Shown: piece by piece, positions 27,070 through 34,933 of the stretch
How positions within the stretch are numbered: the stretch's first letter is position 1
Layout of the letters: each line of letters starts with the position of its first letter
Assembly (NCBI RefSeq): GCF_013394595.1
Contig: NZ_CP053348.1
Span: forward strand, 3,878,501 to 3,942,500
DNA length: 64,000 nt
DNA from: Winogradskyella forsetii
GTDB taxonomy: Bacteria > Bacteroidota > Bacteroidia > Flavobacteriales > Flavobacteriaceae
Direction: 5' to 3'
Notes under the pieces: model-generated
What the model saw: only the letters and a program-made list of their open reading frames with translations
Database searches by the model: none
Told to the model about the DNA's origin: nothing
Program-made: the position numbers and the translations under genes

Positions 27070-27175
27070 GGTCTTTTAACAAGACAATTAGTATGTCATA
27101 AATTTTATTGGTTTTTGTCGACTGAATACTTATGATTTCTAATGAGGCTGCTTTAAAAAAAAGCAGCCTTTTTTT
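27070..27175 (+). ncRNA. Candidate small RNA in the phosphate locus
   Basis: A promoter-like sequence, about 105 nt, then a strong terminator, with no gene in between. The predicted RNA opens with hairpin GTCTT-TTAAC-AAGAC (27071-27085), has an unpaired AU-rich middle, and ends in the terminator hairpin. The porin gene downstream has its own promoter (27195-27238), so this is not simply its leader. The only ORFs are trivial: one of 2 codons, and one of 15 codons starting at 27132 that runs through the terminator. Prediction from layout only. Confidence 0.45.
27145..27175 (+). terminator. Strong intrinsic terminator with no upstream gene
   Basis: Perfect 10-bp stem AGGCTGCTTT (27145-27154) / AAAGCAGCCT (27160-27169), A-rich loop, then seven T. 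It ends the candidate small RNA. Confidence 0.9.
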
Positions 27176-27194
27176 ATAAATTTCATTTAAAAGT

Positions 27195-27238
27195 TAATAC
27201 TTAGGAAACATTTACTTAACATAAAAGCTAGTTCTTTG
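27195..27238 (+). promoter_or_regulatory. Candidate Pho-box promoter of the OprP-like porin
   Basis: TAATACTTAGG, AAACATTTACT and TAACATAAAAG start at 27195, 27206 and 27217, exactly 11 bp apart. GTTCTTTG follows with TTTG at 27235, 18 bp after the last repeat. The ATG is at 27266. Confidence 0.55.
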
Positions 27239-27265
27239 CACTCGACAAAAACTAATGCATAATAC

Positions 27266-28495
27266 ATGAATACTAAAACTTGTACACTTGTAATTTTCTT
27301 ATGTGCAATTTTTTCTACAAACGCTCAAGAAATTAGCGATACTTCATTTGGCAAAGGGCTTATTAACTTTGTAGCTAAAGACAGTTCCTTTAGTGTAAAG
27401 TTTGCACCACGTTTTCAAGTAAGGTCAGTTTCATCTTGGGATCACGATGGAAATCAATACGGAAACCCAGAACATAACTTCATTGTTCGTAGAGCACGTT
27501 TAAAATTCGATGGTTTTGCTTACAGTCCGAAATTAAAATACAAGATAGAACTTGGACTATCCAATAGAGATCTTGCTGGTGCTAACGATTTTAACCGCAA
27601 TACACCACGTTATATTCTAGATGCCGTATTAATGTGGAATTTTGCAGGTAACTGGGAACTTTGGGCAGGTCAGACCAAATTACCAGGTAATGTAGAACGT
27701 GTTATATCATCGGCTAATCTTCAATTAATAGATCGCTCATTATTAAACAGTCGTTTTAATATTGACCGTGATTTAGGAATCCAACTTCGTCACAAAACTA
27801 ATTTAGGTGGTGATTTTTTAATGCGTGAAAAATTTTCCCTTTCCCAAGGCGAAGGTCGCAATGTTACCGAGGGGAATGAAGGTGGTTTACAATATACAGC
27901 GCGTTTGGAATTTTTACCATTCGGTGAATTTCAATCTAATGGTGATTATAGTCAATCAGATTTAAAGCGTGAGGAAAAACCAAAATTGATGCTTGGTTTT
28001 ACTTATAATTACAATCAAGATGCTGTGAGAGAACGCGGTTTTGCTGGAGATTATATGACTAGAACCGATGAAACTCTTTACGAAACGGATCAAACGACTA
28101 TTTTCGCAGATGCCATGTTTAAATATCGTGGGTTCTCTTTTATGGGAGAATATGCAAAACGAACAGCCGATGATGAAATCGCTACTGAATTAGATGGAAC
28201 TACCATATTAGATATTGATGGCGAACCAGGACCAGACTATATTGTTTTAACAGGAAATGCATTAAACTTACAAGCTGGTTATTTATTTAAAAGTAATTAC
28301 GAAATTGCAGCGCGTTTCACAACATTGGAGTTTGAAAGTATAACAGGTGCATTGCCAACAAATCAATATACTTTAGGAGCTTCAAAATACATCGTTGGAC
28401 ATAAACTAAAAGTACAGACGGATCTTAGTTATACCACATTAGATGGAAACGACGATAGCGTTAGATTTAGATTAGGATTTGATATCCACTTCTAA
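27266..28495 (+). CDS. OprP/OprO-family phosphate-selective porin
   Basis: 409-aa outer-membrane porin. Signal peptide 1-20 (IFSTNAQ). Then the family's opening: GLINFVAKDSSFSVKFAPRFQVRS, followed by VRRARLKFDGFAYSPKLKYKIELGLSN, and the C-terminal strand FRLGFDIHF with terminal Phe. Length fits (about 400-440). The PiT transporter gene starts 75 bp downstream behind its own box, which overlaps this gene's stop codon; together they suggest outer- then inner-membrane passage of phosphate. The anion specificity is family-based. Confidence 0.9.
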   Translation: MNTKTCTLVIFLCAIFSTNAQEISDTSFGKGLINFVAKDSSFSVKFAPRFQVRSVSSWDHDGNQYGNPEHNFIVRRARLKFDGFAYSPKLKYKIELGLSNRDLAGANDFNRNTPRYILDAVLMWNFAGNWELWAGQTKLPGNVERVISSANLQLIDRSLLNSRFNIDRDLGIQLRHKTNLGGDFLMREKFSLSQGEGRNVTEGNEGGLQYTARLEFLPFGEFQSNGDYSQSDLKREEKPKLMLGFTYNYNQDAVRERGFAGDYMTRTDETLYETDQTTIFADAMFKYRGFSFMGEYAKRTADDEIATELDGTTILDIDGEPGPDYIVLTGNALNLQAGYLFKSNYEIAARFTTLEFESITGALPTNQYTLGASKYIVGHKLKVQTDLSYTTLDGNDDSVRFRLGFDIHF

Positions 28496-28547
28496 CTAAA
28501 TAATAACAATTAGATAACGTTATAAACGAATCGTATAAAGATATTTG
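28493..28547 (+). promoter_or_regulatory. Candidate Pho-box promoter of the PiT gene
   Basis: TAACTAAATAA, TAACAATTAGA and TAACGTTATAA start at 28493, 28504 and 28515, exactly 11 bp apart; the first overlaps the porin stop codon. GATATTTG follows with TTTG at 28544, 29 bp after the last TAAC, the same spacing as upstream of the TonB receptor. Confidence 0.55.
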
Positions 28548-28570
28548 CAAACTTATTTGAATTAAAAATT

Positions 28571-30847
28571 ATGGATAATATTTATTTATTAATGTTAATT
28601 GCCATCACTGTTTTAGCGGTTGCTGATATTGTGGTTGGTGTAAGTAATGATGCTATTAACTTCTTAAATTCTGCCATTGGCTCTAAAGCCATTTCATTAC
28701 GAACCATAATGATCGTAGCAAGCTTAGGTATTTTCATTGGTGCTGTGTTCTCAAGTGGAATGATGGAAGTAGCCAGAAAAGGTATTTTTGTGCCTGCTCA
28801 ATTTGAGTTTGGTGAAATTATGCTCATTTTTATGGCTGTAATGATCACCGATATTTTGTTACTTGACTTCTTTAATACTTTAGGACTACCAACATCGACT
28901 ACAGTTTCTATTGTATTTAACCTTTTAGGTGCCGCAGTTGTAATGTCTATCATAAAAATCAGTCATTCAGAAACGGAAACCATTGCTGATCTTGGAAATT
29001 ACATAGCTACGGATACAGCATTAACAATCATAAGTGGTATTCTACTTTCAGTTTTAATTGCATTTACGATAGGTGCTCTTGTACAATGGGTGTCAAGACT
29101 TATTTTCACGTTTAATTATGAGAAAAAAATTAAGAATTTTGGAGTCATTTTTGGCGGCCTTGCTTTAACAGCCATCACCTATTTTATTTTTTTAAAGGGG
29201 TTGAAAGGAACGCCATATTATAAAGAAATGGCAGCTTCAGTCGAAGGAAACGAAACCTATATTATCATAGGAAGTCTTGTATTTTGGATTTTCTTTTCTT
29301 ACATATTTGAAAAGTTGACTAAAAAAACGGTCTTGCTCTTTGTAATCGGAGCAGGTACCTTTGGATTAGCTTTGGCTTTCTCAGGAAACGATTTGGTTAA
29401 CTTTATTGGAGTCCCTATGGCTGCATACCATTCATATGAAGCATGGGTTGCAGGAGGAATGGATATAACAATGTCTATGTCTGTTTTAGAGGAAAAAGTA
29501 CCTGCAGAACCATTATTATTATTTATATCAGGAGCCATAATGGTATTAACCCTTTGGCTATCTAAAAAAGCAAAGACAGTTGCTGAAACTGAAATTAGTC
29601 TTTCTCGCCAAGGGGAAACTCACGAGAAGTTTGAACCCAATCGTCTTTCGCGGTCTATAGTAAAAAGCACGACTCAATTATCTAATTATTTTGGTGTTAT
29701 AGTTCCAAATTCAACCCAAGAAAAAATCAATAAGAGTTTTGAAAAACCAAACATTGTATTAACAAAAGATCAAAGTATTGATGCACCTGCATTTGATATG
29801 ATTAGGGCTTCTGTTAACTTAATGGTAGCAGGTGTTTTAATTGCCATTGCCACATCCATGAAATTGCCTCTTTCAACAACTTATGTCACATTCATGGTAG
29901 CCATGGGTTCTTCTTTAGCAGATAGAGCTTGGGGAAGAGAAAGCGCTGTTTATAGAGTTGCCGGTGTACTGAATGTTATCGGTGGATGGTTTGGCACTGC
30001 TATTGGTGCATTTTTAGCAGCTGGTATTGTTGTGTTTTTAATCAATTGGAACCCTTCTGTAATGATACCAATTCTATTACTCATTACGGCTTTTCTTCTT
30101 TATAGAAATTACAAATCCCACAAAACTTCTTCGAATAAAATTGCAGAAGAAGACAGTCTTAAAGAAACAGGAAGTAGATCCGTACAAGGTGTTATTCTCG
30201 AAAGTGCAGACAATATTTCAAACGTTGTGAAACGCGGAAATAAAATATACACCAATGCCGTTAACGGATTGGCAAAGCAAGACTTGGCCTTACTGAAAAA
30301 GAACAGTAAACAAATTGCTAAACTATCTAAGGAAGTGGATAGCTTACGAGACAATATTTTCTACTTTATCAAAAATTTAGACGAAACCAGTGTTAGAGCT
30401 AGTAGCTTCTATATCAACATCTTGGGGTATTTGCAAGATATGACGCAATCATTGGAATATATATCTAAGGTAAGTCACAAACATATCAATAACAATCACA
30501 AAAAACTTAAGTTCAGTCAAATCAAAGAATTGAAAGAAGTAGATGATGCATTAGAACAACTTTTTAATGATACAAAAGCCGCTTTCGACTCGCATTCTTT
30601 TGAACAAATTGGTTCTATCATTACACGTAAAAAGGCAGTTTTAGATCTAGTGACCGATAAAATTGTGAAACAAGTCGCTAGGACACGAACGGAAGAGTCT
30701 AGCCCAAAAAATACAACACTTTACTTTACTTTACTTTTAGAGACCAAAGATTTATTAACAGCAACCATGAATTTACTAGAGGAATATTACAACTCCCACG
30801 ATAGTTCAGTAGAACCTGCAACTATAAATACAGAGGAGGCTAAGTAA
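28571..30847 (+). CDS. PiT-family inorganic phosphate transporter with C-terminal PhoU-like domain
   Basis: 758 aa. Two PHO4 halves form the membrane part (residues about 1-520, ten or more helices): ADIVVGVSNDAINFLNSAIG near residue 17 is the first signature, SGNDLVNFIGVPMAAY near residue 275 the second. From about 545 to 735 a soluble helical region (VILESADNISNVVKRGNKIY ... EEYYNS) resembles PhoU, a fusion frequent in Bacteroidota. It should co-transport phosphate with cation, with built-in regulation. Own promoter with phased 11-bp repeats, and a terminator after the stop. Confidence 0.94.
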   Translation: MDNIYLLMLIAITVLAVADIVVGVSNDAINFLNSAIGSKAISLRTIMIVASLGIFIGAVFSSGMMEVARKGIFVPAQFEFGEIMLIFMAVMITDILLLDFFNTLGLPTSTTVSIVFNLLGAAVVMSIIKISHSETETIADLGNYIATDTALTIISGILLSVLIAFTIGALVQWVSRLIFTFNYEKKIKNFGVIFGGLALTAITYFIFLKGLKGTPYYKEMAASVEGNETYIIIGSLVFWIFFSYIFEKLTKKTVLLFVIGAGTFGLALAFSGNDLVNFIGVPMAAYHSYEAWVAGGMDITMSMSVLEEKVPAEPLLLFISGAIMVLTLWLSKKAKTVAETEISLSRQGETHEKFEPNRLSRSIVKSTTQLSNYFGVIVPNSTQEKINKSFEKPNIVLTKDQSIDAPAFDMIRASVNLMVAGVLIAIATSMKLPLSTTYVTFMVAMGSSLADRAWGRESAVYRVAGVLNVIGGWFGTAIGAFLAAGIVVFLINWNPSVMIPILLLITAFLLYRNYKSHKTSSNKIAEEDSLKETGSRSVQGVILESADNISNVVKRGNKIYTNAVNGLAKQDLALLKKNSKQIAKLSKEVDSLRDNIFYFIKNLDETSVRASSFYINILGYLQDMTQSLEYISKVSHKHINNNHKKLKFSQIKELKEVDDALEQLFNDTKAAFDSHSFEQIGSIITRKKAVLDLVTDKIVKQVARTRTEESSPKNTTLYFTLLLETKDLLTATMNLLEEYYNSHDSSVEPATINTEEAK

Positions 30848-30872
30848 ATATAGAATGCCTATAATATGCTGG

Positions 30873-30912
30873 AAAAGCTTTGATTCTTAGATAAGAGTCA
30901 AAGCTTTTTTTA
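30873..30912. terminator. Bidirectional terminator between the PiT gene and chrA
   Basis: Long near-perfect stem AAAAGCTTTGATTCTTA / TAAGAGTCAAAGCTTTT with T tract on + and A tract on the other side. Serves the PiT gene (+) and chrA (-). Confidence 0.9.
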
Positions 30913-30924
30913 TTCCAAAAAAGT

Positions 30925-32049
30925 CTAAATCATCGTCAATAACAGAAACCCTAAAATTGCGCCAATTACAATAGTCCAAATCGTACTGATTTTAGTTTTA
31001 AAAGTTAAAAATACAGCTACAATTGCAATACTTATGCTTTGCCATTCTATCAATGTTTCCTTAGCCATAATTAGGAGCACAGCTAGCATCACGGCAACTG
31101 CAGCTACATTAACGGCATCTAAAAAGTGACGCAATAGTTTAGAGTTTCGCATTTTGGGAATAAACGGGTTCAATATTAAAACAAACAAAAAGGAAGGTAA
31201 AAAAATCCCAGCTGTTGCCACCAAAGCACCAGTGAAACCAGAAAGTTGATAGCCTATAAAGGTGGACGTTGACAATACTGGTCCTGGTGTAAATTGCCCA
31301 ATCGCAATAGCATCGATTAATTCTGCTCTGGTCAACAAACCGCGAGTCACCAATTCGGCATCCAAATAAGCAAAAAGCACATAACCACTTCCATAAAGTA
31401 TAGCACCAACTTTTAGGAAAATAAAAAAGAGTTTTAACGTTGATAGCTTAGCTATAGTTGTATTTAAAGCGATTGGTACAAGCAAAGGTGCTATTGAATT
31501 TAGGTTAATTCCTGTTTTAGATTTGAAATAAAAATAAAGCATTCCCAAAACACCTGCACTTAACAAGGCTACGACCTCATTAACACCCAAAAGACTTACT
31601 AATAAAACCAATACGCCAATTATGATTAATTCAGTACTTTTTAAGGCTTTTTTACCAAGTTTTAGTATTGCTGAAGCTATAATTGCTAAAACTGCTGGTT
31701 TTATACCATATATAAAAGGTTGCACTTGTGGTAATTCGCCATACTTTATATAGAGATAGGCCAATAATGCTGTAATTAGTGTTGCAGGAAAAATAAAGGC
31801 TATACCTGCCACAAATAAACCAGGCTTACCTGCACGTTCGTAACCGCAATGCATGGTCATTTCTGTAGAATTGGGTCCAGGAATCAAATTGGTGGTACCT
31901 ATCAAATCCAGAAAATAATCTCTAGTCATCCATTTTCTTTTTTCAATAATTTCATCTTCCATCATGGCAATATGAGCTGCAGGTCCACCGAATGCGAAAC
32001 ATCCCAACTTAAAGAAAACAAGCCCAACTTCTTTTAATTTAGAATTCAT
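30925..32049 (-). CDS. chrA: Chromate transporter family protein (two CHR domains)
   Basis: 374-aa inner-membrane protein of about ten helices made of two homologous CHR halves. N-half: FFKLGCFAFGGPAAHIAMME and DLIGTTNLIPGPNSTEMTMHCGY. C-half: FLKVGAILYGSGYVLFAYLD and AIAIGQFTPGPVLSTSTFIGYQL. Family members export chromate or related oxyanions, but many genomic members are uncharacterised. Single gene; 166 bp upstream is a divergent OmpA-like gene. I use the family symbol without claiming chromate resistance. Confidence 0.9.
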   Translation of the reverse strand: MNSKLKEVGLVFFKLGCFAFGGPAAHIAMMEDEIIEKRKWMTRDYFLDLIGTTNLIPGPNSTEMTMHCGYERAGKPGLFVAGIAFIFPATLITALLAYLYIKYGELPQVQPFIYGIKPAVLAIIASAILKLGKKALKSTELIIIGVLVLLVSLLGVNEVVALLSAGVLGMLYFYFKSKTGINLNSIAPLLVPIALNTTIAKLSTLKLFFIFLKVGAILYGSGYVLFAYLDAELVTRGLLTRAELIDAIAIGQFTPGPVLSTSTFIGYQLSGFTGALVATAGIFLPSFLFVLILNPFIPKMRNSKLLRHFLDAVNVAAVAVMLAVLLIMAKETLIEWQSISIAIVAVFLTFKTKISTIWTIVIGAILGFLLLTMI

Positions 32050-32215
32050 ATTAAAACTTAAATAGTGTTGAATTGTTATTTAAAAATAGGAAGAAAATCG
32101 CTTGTGCATTCTTATTTGCGTTAAACAAATTATTAAATAAACCATTTTTCAGACGTCCAACTCTATACTTTTACCGTATATATCACTTTAAATCTTAATC
32201 ATTAAAAACTAAAAA

Positions 32216-33070
32216 ATGAAGAAAATTTCAATCCTATTAGTAACAGCAGTCCTTATAAGTTCTTGTGTATCTAAGAAAAAATACGTGGCTTTAGAGCAAC
32301 AACATGGAGAAACTGTAAGTGAGCTTACTAAAACAAGAGTAGAAAAAGAAGAGTTAGAAAATAAATTCGCCGTTATAGAAGCCCGCGTAAATGAATACAA
32401 TTCTAAAATTCAATCCTTAAACCAGGACGTCGAAGGCCTAACTATAGAAAACAAAGCAAAATTTCAAGTTTCAAAAGACGGCACTGTAGCCTCAGGAGCA
32501 AGCAAGGAAAATATGCGTGCGACATTACAAAACGTCGATCCAGAAAAATTAGCAAATGCTAAAACGTTGAAAGATTCTATGAATTTAGCTGTTCAGTACA
32601 ATTTGAACAAGGCTATAAACACTAGCGATCTCGAAGAAGATGAAGATATCGTTGTAGATATTAACGAAACGGTTGTTATGATTTCTATTGACGACGATAT
32701 GCTATTTAGCACAGCAAGTTATAGAGTTGGTAATAAAGCTGATAAAATATTAAAAAAACTAGCTGACGTTATTAATTCAGAGCCTAGCTTGGACGTTATG
32801 GTAGAAGGCCATACAGATTCTAGAAGTATTAATACTGAAAAAATTTCTGACAACTGGGAATTGAGCGTATTACGTGCGACTTCAGTAGTGAAAAAATTAC
32901 AAAATCAATTTAACGTTGCACCAGAGCAATTAATAGCCTCAGGACGTAGTAGCTACCAACCTTTAGTAGAGAATGACTCTTGGGAGAATCGCGCTAAGAA
33001 CAGAAGAACACGTATTATTTTAATGCCAAATATTGATAAGTTCTTTGCAATGATGGAAGCATCAGAATAA
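32216..33070 (+). CDS. OmpA-family peptidoglycan-associated lipoprotein
   Basis: 284 aa. Lipoprotein signal with Cys17 in LISSC. A coiled coil follows at about 25-80 (EQQHGETVSELTKTRVEKEE). The C-terminal OmpA peptidoglycan-binding domain spans about 165-275: FSTASYRVGNKADKILKKLA, VEGHTDSRSI, ENRAKNRRTRIIL. Likely tethers outer membrane to wall. Own terminator. Confidence 0.93.
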   Translation: MKKISILLVTAVLISSCVSKKKYVALEQQHGETVSELTKTRVEKEELENKFAVIEARVNEYNSKIQSLNQDVEGLTIENKAKFQVSKDGTVASGASKENMRATLQNVDPEKLANAKTLKDSMNLAVQYNLNKAINTSDLEEDEDIVVDINETVVMISIDDDMLFSTASYRVGNKADKILKKLADVINSEPSLDVMVEGHTDSRSINTEKISDNWELSVLRATSVVKKLQNQFNVAPEQLIASGRSSYQPLVENDSWENRAKNRRTRIILMPNIDKFFAMMEASE

Positions 33071-33107
33071 GACTTCAAATAAATCACAAATCGATCTAAA
33101 CTTAACT

Positions 33108-33150
33108 AAAAGCATCCTCCCGTAGAATTCGGCATTGGGTGCTTTTTTTT
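33108..33150 (+). terminator. Terminator of the OmpA-like gene
   Basis: Stem AAAGCATCC (33108-33116) / GGGTGCTTT (33137-33145) with one G-T pair, larger loop, then eight T. Confidence 0.75.
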
Positions 33151-33168
33151 ATGCTTTATTTTGAAAAT

Positions 33169-33927
33169 TTAAAACTCAAGAAGCACAGCATTGTACGAAT
33201 AATAATCTATCATTAATACAATAAAATTATGGATAAAGTGAATTATTATACCATACCACAAGGTGTTGTATTTACTTCTAATATAACCTAAAATCAGTCC
33301 GAAAGGTAATATCCATAACAAGGAAATAAACGAAAAATGCACTAAGGCAAAAATGAAAGCTGTTCCAATTATCGTTACTTTTTCGCTAACCACCTTTTGC
33401 AATTGATTGAACAAAAAGCCTCTAAAAGCTAATTCTTCAAAAATTGGAGGCAAGATGGCAATAAAGAGAATAGACCATAATAACGGTTGATCTAAATAGA
33501 GATAAGCTTCGTAATAATTGTCGTCTATAGTTTCAAAAATATAAGCATTTAAATAGTCGATAGAAAAATAAACTGAAAATGCCGAAAATAGAGGAAAAAT
33601 GACTGTGAAAACTATTATTTTCCAATCAATTTTAGGCAGTTTATAGAGTTTAAAAATACTTTTGTAATCAAATACTGAAAAGCCTAAAACTAATACCGCA
33701 AAAATACTTTCGAATGTAATATCTAAAGCAAGACTTTGCTCTAATTCTGAAGAAATAAGGTAAAAAGACGCCGCATAAACCAAAAACACTACATAAAATA
33801 TAATGATGAAATTTAAGGTTTCGGCTCTATTTTCTATGGAACTTTTCTGAATTTCAACACCACAGTTCGAACAAAACTTAACTTCACTCTCAAAGGTAGC
33901 GTGGCACTTTTTACAACTAAAGATCAT
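33169..33927 (-). CDS. CPBP-family intramembrane metalloprotease with N-terminal zinc ribbon
   Basis: 252 aa. Zinc ribbon Cys5-Cys8 / Cys19-Cys22 (CKKC...CSNC), then about seven membrane helices. CPBP/CAAX (Abi) motifs: EELAFRGFLFNQL (EExxxR), FALVHFSF and HFIHNF give the glutamate and histidines of the membrane active site. Family members process prenylated or membrane proteins, or bacteriocin immunity factors; target here unknown. 18 bp downstream of another zinc-ribbon membrane protein gene, hence one operon. Confidence 0.9.
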   Translation of the reverse strand: MIFSCKKCHATFESEVKFCSNCGVEIQKSSIENRAETLNFIIIFYVVFLVYAASFYLISSELEQSLALDITFESIFAVLVLGFSVFDYKSIFKLYKLPKIDWKIIVFTVIFPLFSAFSVYFSIDYLNAYIFETIDDNYYEAYLYLDQPLLWSILFIAILPPIFEELAFRGFLFNQLQKVVSEKVTIIGTAFIFALVHFSFISLLWILPFGLILGYIRSKYNTLWYGIIIHFIHNFIVLMIDYYSYNAVLLEF

Positions 33928-33945
33928 TGCGTTAATGGCATTGGA

Positions 33946-34449
33946 TTACTTTTTTATAGAAGATGCAGAATACACACCTTTGCCCAAATAAGCGATAATT
34001 AGAATCTTAAATATAATCCCTCTTATAATGGTTGCAGGATCTACAATTGCTGCAATGATAATGGTCGTTAAGTATAAGAATAAACCTAATAATATGGCAA
34101 TTAGTGGTTTCTTTGAAGTCCAAGACCCTAAAACTAAATAAATAATACCCAGTATCACATTAGTAACGAGTATGGCGATATCCTGATCTCTAAAAAAATA
34201 GAAAAGTCCAGCCAAAATGGTAATTCCTGCGATAACATATAACACGTTCCTGGCTGATTTTATTTTTTTGTCAGCGTCCATGTGCTCATTCTTTTTCATC
34301 ACATTTCTGGCATGAAATTGAGCTACGTCCTTTTCTGTTCCGTTCTCAGGGAACCCGCATTCCTGACAAAATATATTTTCCTGTAGTATGGCTGTGTTAC
34401 ATTTAGAACAGTGGGCTATCCCAACTTCTGACAAATTTAATTCTTCCAT
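33946..34449 (-). CDS. Zinc-ribbon membrane protein, unknown function
   Basis: 167 aa from ATG 34447-34449; the frame is open farther but only to a non-standard ATT. Zinc ribbon Cys14-Cys17 / Cys28-Cys31, a charged linker (residues about 40-70), then about four transmembrane helices. No family recognised beyond the ribbon. Co-transcribed with the CPBP protease, which carries the same type of ribbon, so the pair may share a partner or target. Confidence 0.8.
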   Translation of the reverse strand: MEELNLSEVGIAHCSKCNTAILQENIFCQECGFPENGTEKDVAQFHARNVMKKNEHMDADKKIKSARNVLYVIAGITILAGLFYFFRDQDIAILVTNVILGIIYLVLGSWTSKKPLIAILLGLFLYLTTIIIAAIVDPATIIRGIIFKILIIAYLGKGVYSASSIKK

Positions 34450-34785
34450 GTTCTGGAGTATTTGATTGGTTACAAGCCTCAATATAGAAAAAAAGACATA
34501 ATTTTAGTTAAGGTTATAAAAATACTCGTTGTGTTGAAAAAAATTGCTGTTACACTTATTAGTTATATACATTTTAATCCATAAAATTTCTTTAAAAATT
34601 TTTAACTTTTATAATGAGTAGAAAACACAAATTTCACAACAAGCCTAGCTTAAACATCGTGTCTTTTGCTGTAGTTTATTGGGTTGATGTATTTACAAGA
34701 GAATATTACTTCAAAGTTTTAGCTGAAAATTGAAAATGACCATTTGGTATTGGAGAATAATGATGTTGGGTTTGTTGGATAATTT
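34450..34785. other. Intergenic DNA without recognisable gene
   Basis: About 340 bp, AT-rich, between the zinc-ribbon gene (transcribed leftward) and the repeat element and terminator of nrdA. No conserved ORF, tRNA or clear promoter seen apart from upstream DNA of the zinc-ribbon gene. Confidence 0.5.
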
Positions 34786-34789
34786 TTTT

Positions 34790-34840
34790 ATTCGTCGTAG
34801 ACGAATATTTAAAAAGCACTCGTCGGAGACGAGCGCTAAG
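34790..34840. repeat. Paired palindromes, candidate REP-like element
   Basis: ATTCGTC-GTA-GACGAAT (34790-34806) and CTCGTC-GGA-GACGAG (34819-34833) are two perfect hairpins with the same core CGTCGNAGACG, 12 bp apart, followed by CGCTAAGTCG. Paired GC-rich palindromes in an AT-rich intergenic region are the layout of REP/BIME-type elements. No transposase is near. Copy number in the genome cannot be checked here. Confidence 0.5.
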
Positions 34841-34850
34841 TCGGTAAACG

Positions 34851-34890
34851 AAAAAAGCATCTTTTTCAAATTAGAAAAAGATGCTTTTTT
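34851..34890. terminator. Terminator of the nrdBA operon
   Basis: Perfect 17-bp stem AAAAAAGCATCTTTTTC (34851-34867) / GAAAAAGATGCTTTTTT (34874-34890) with a 6-nt loop, just beyond the nrdA stop (34934). On the minus strand it ends in a T tract. Confidence 0.88.
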
Positions 34891-34933
34891 AAAAATAAAA
34901 ATTGAGATTCCTTTTTTCAAAGGAATAAATAGG

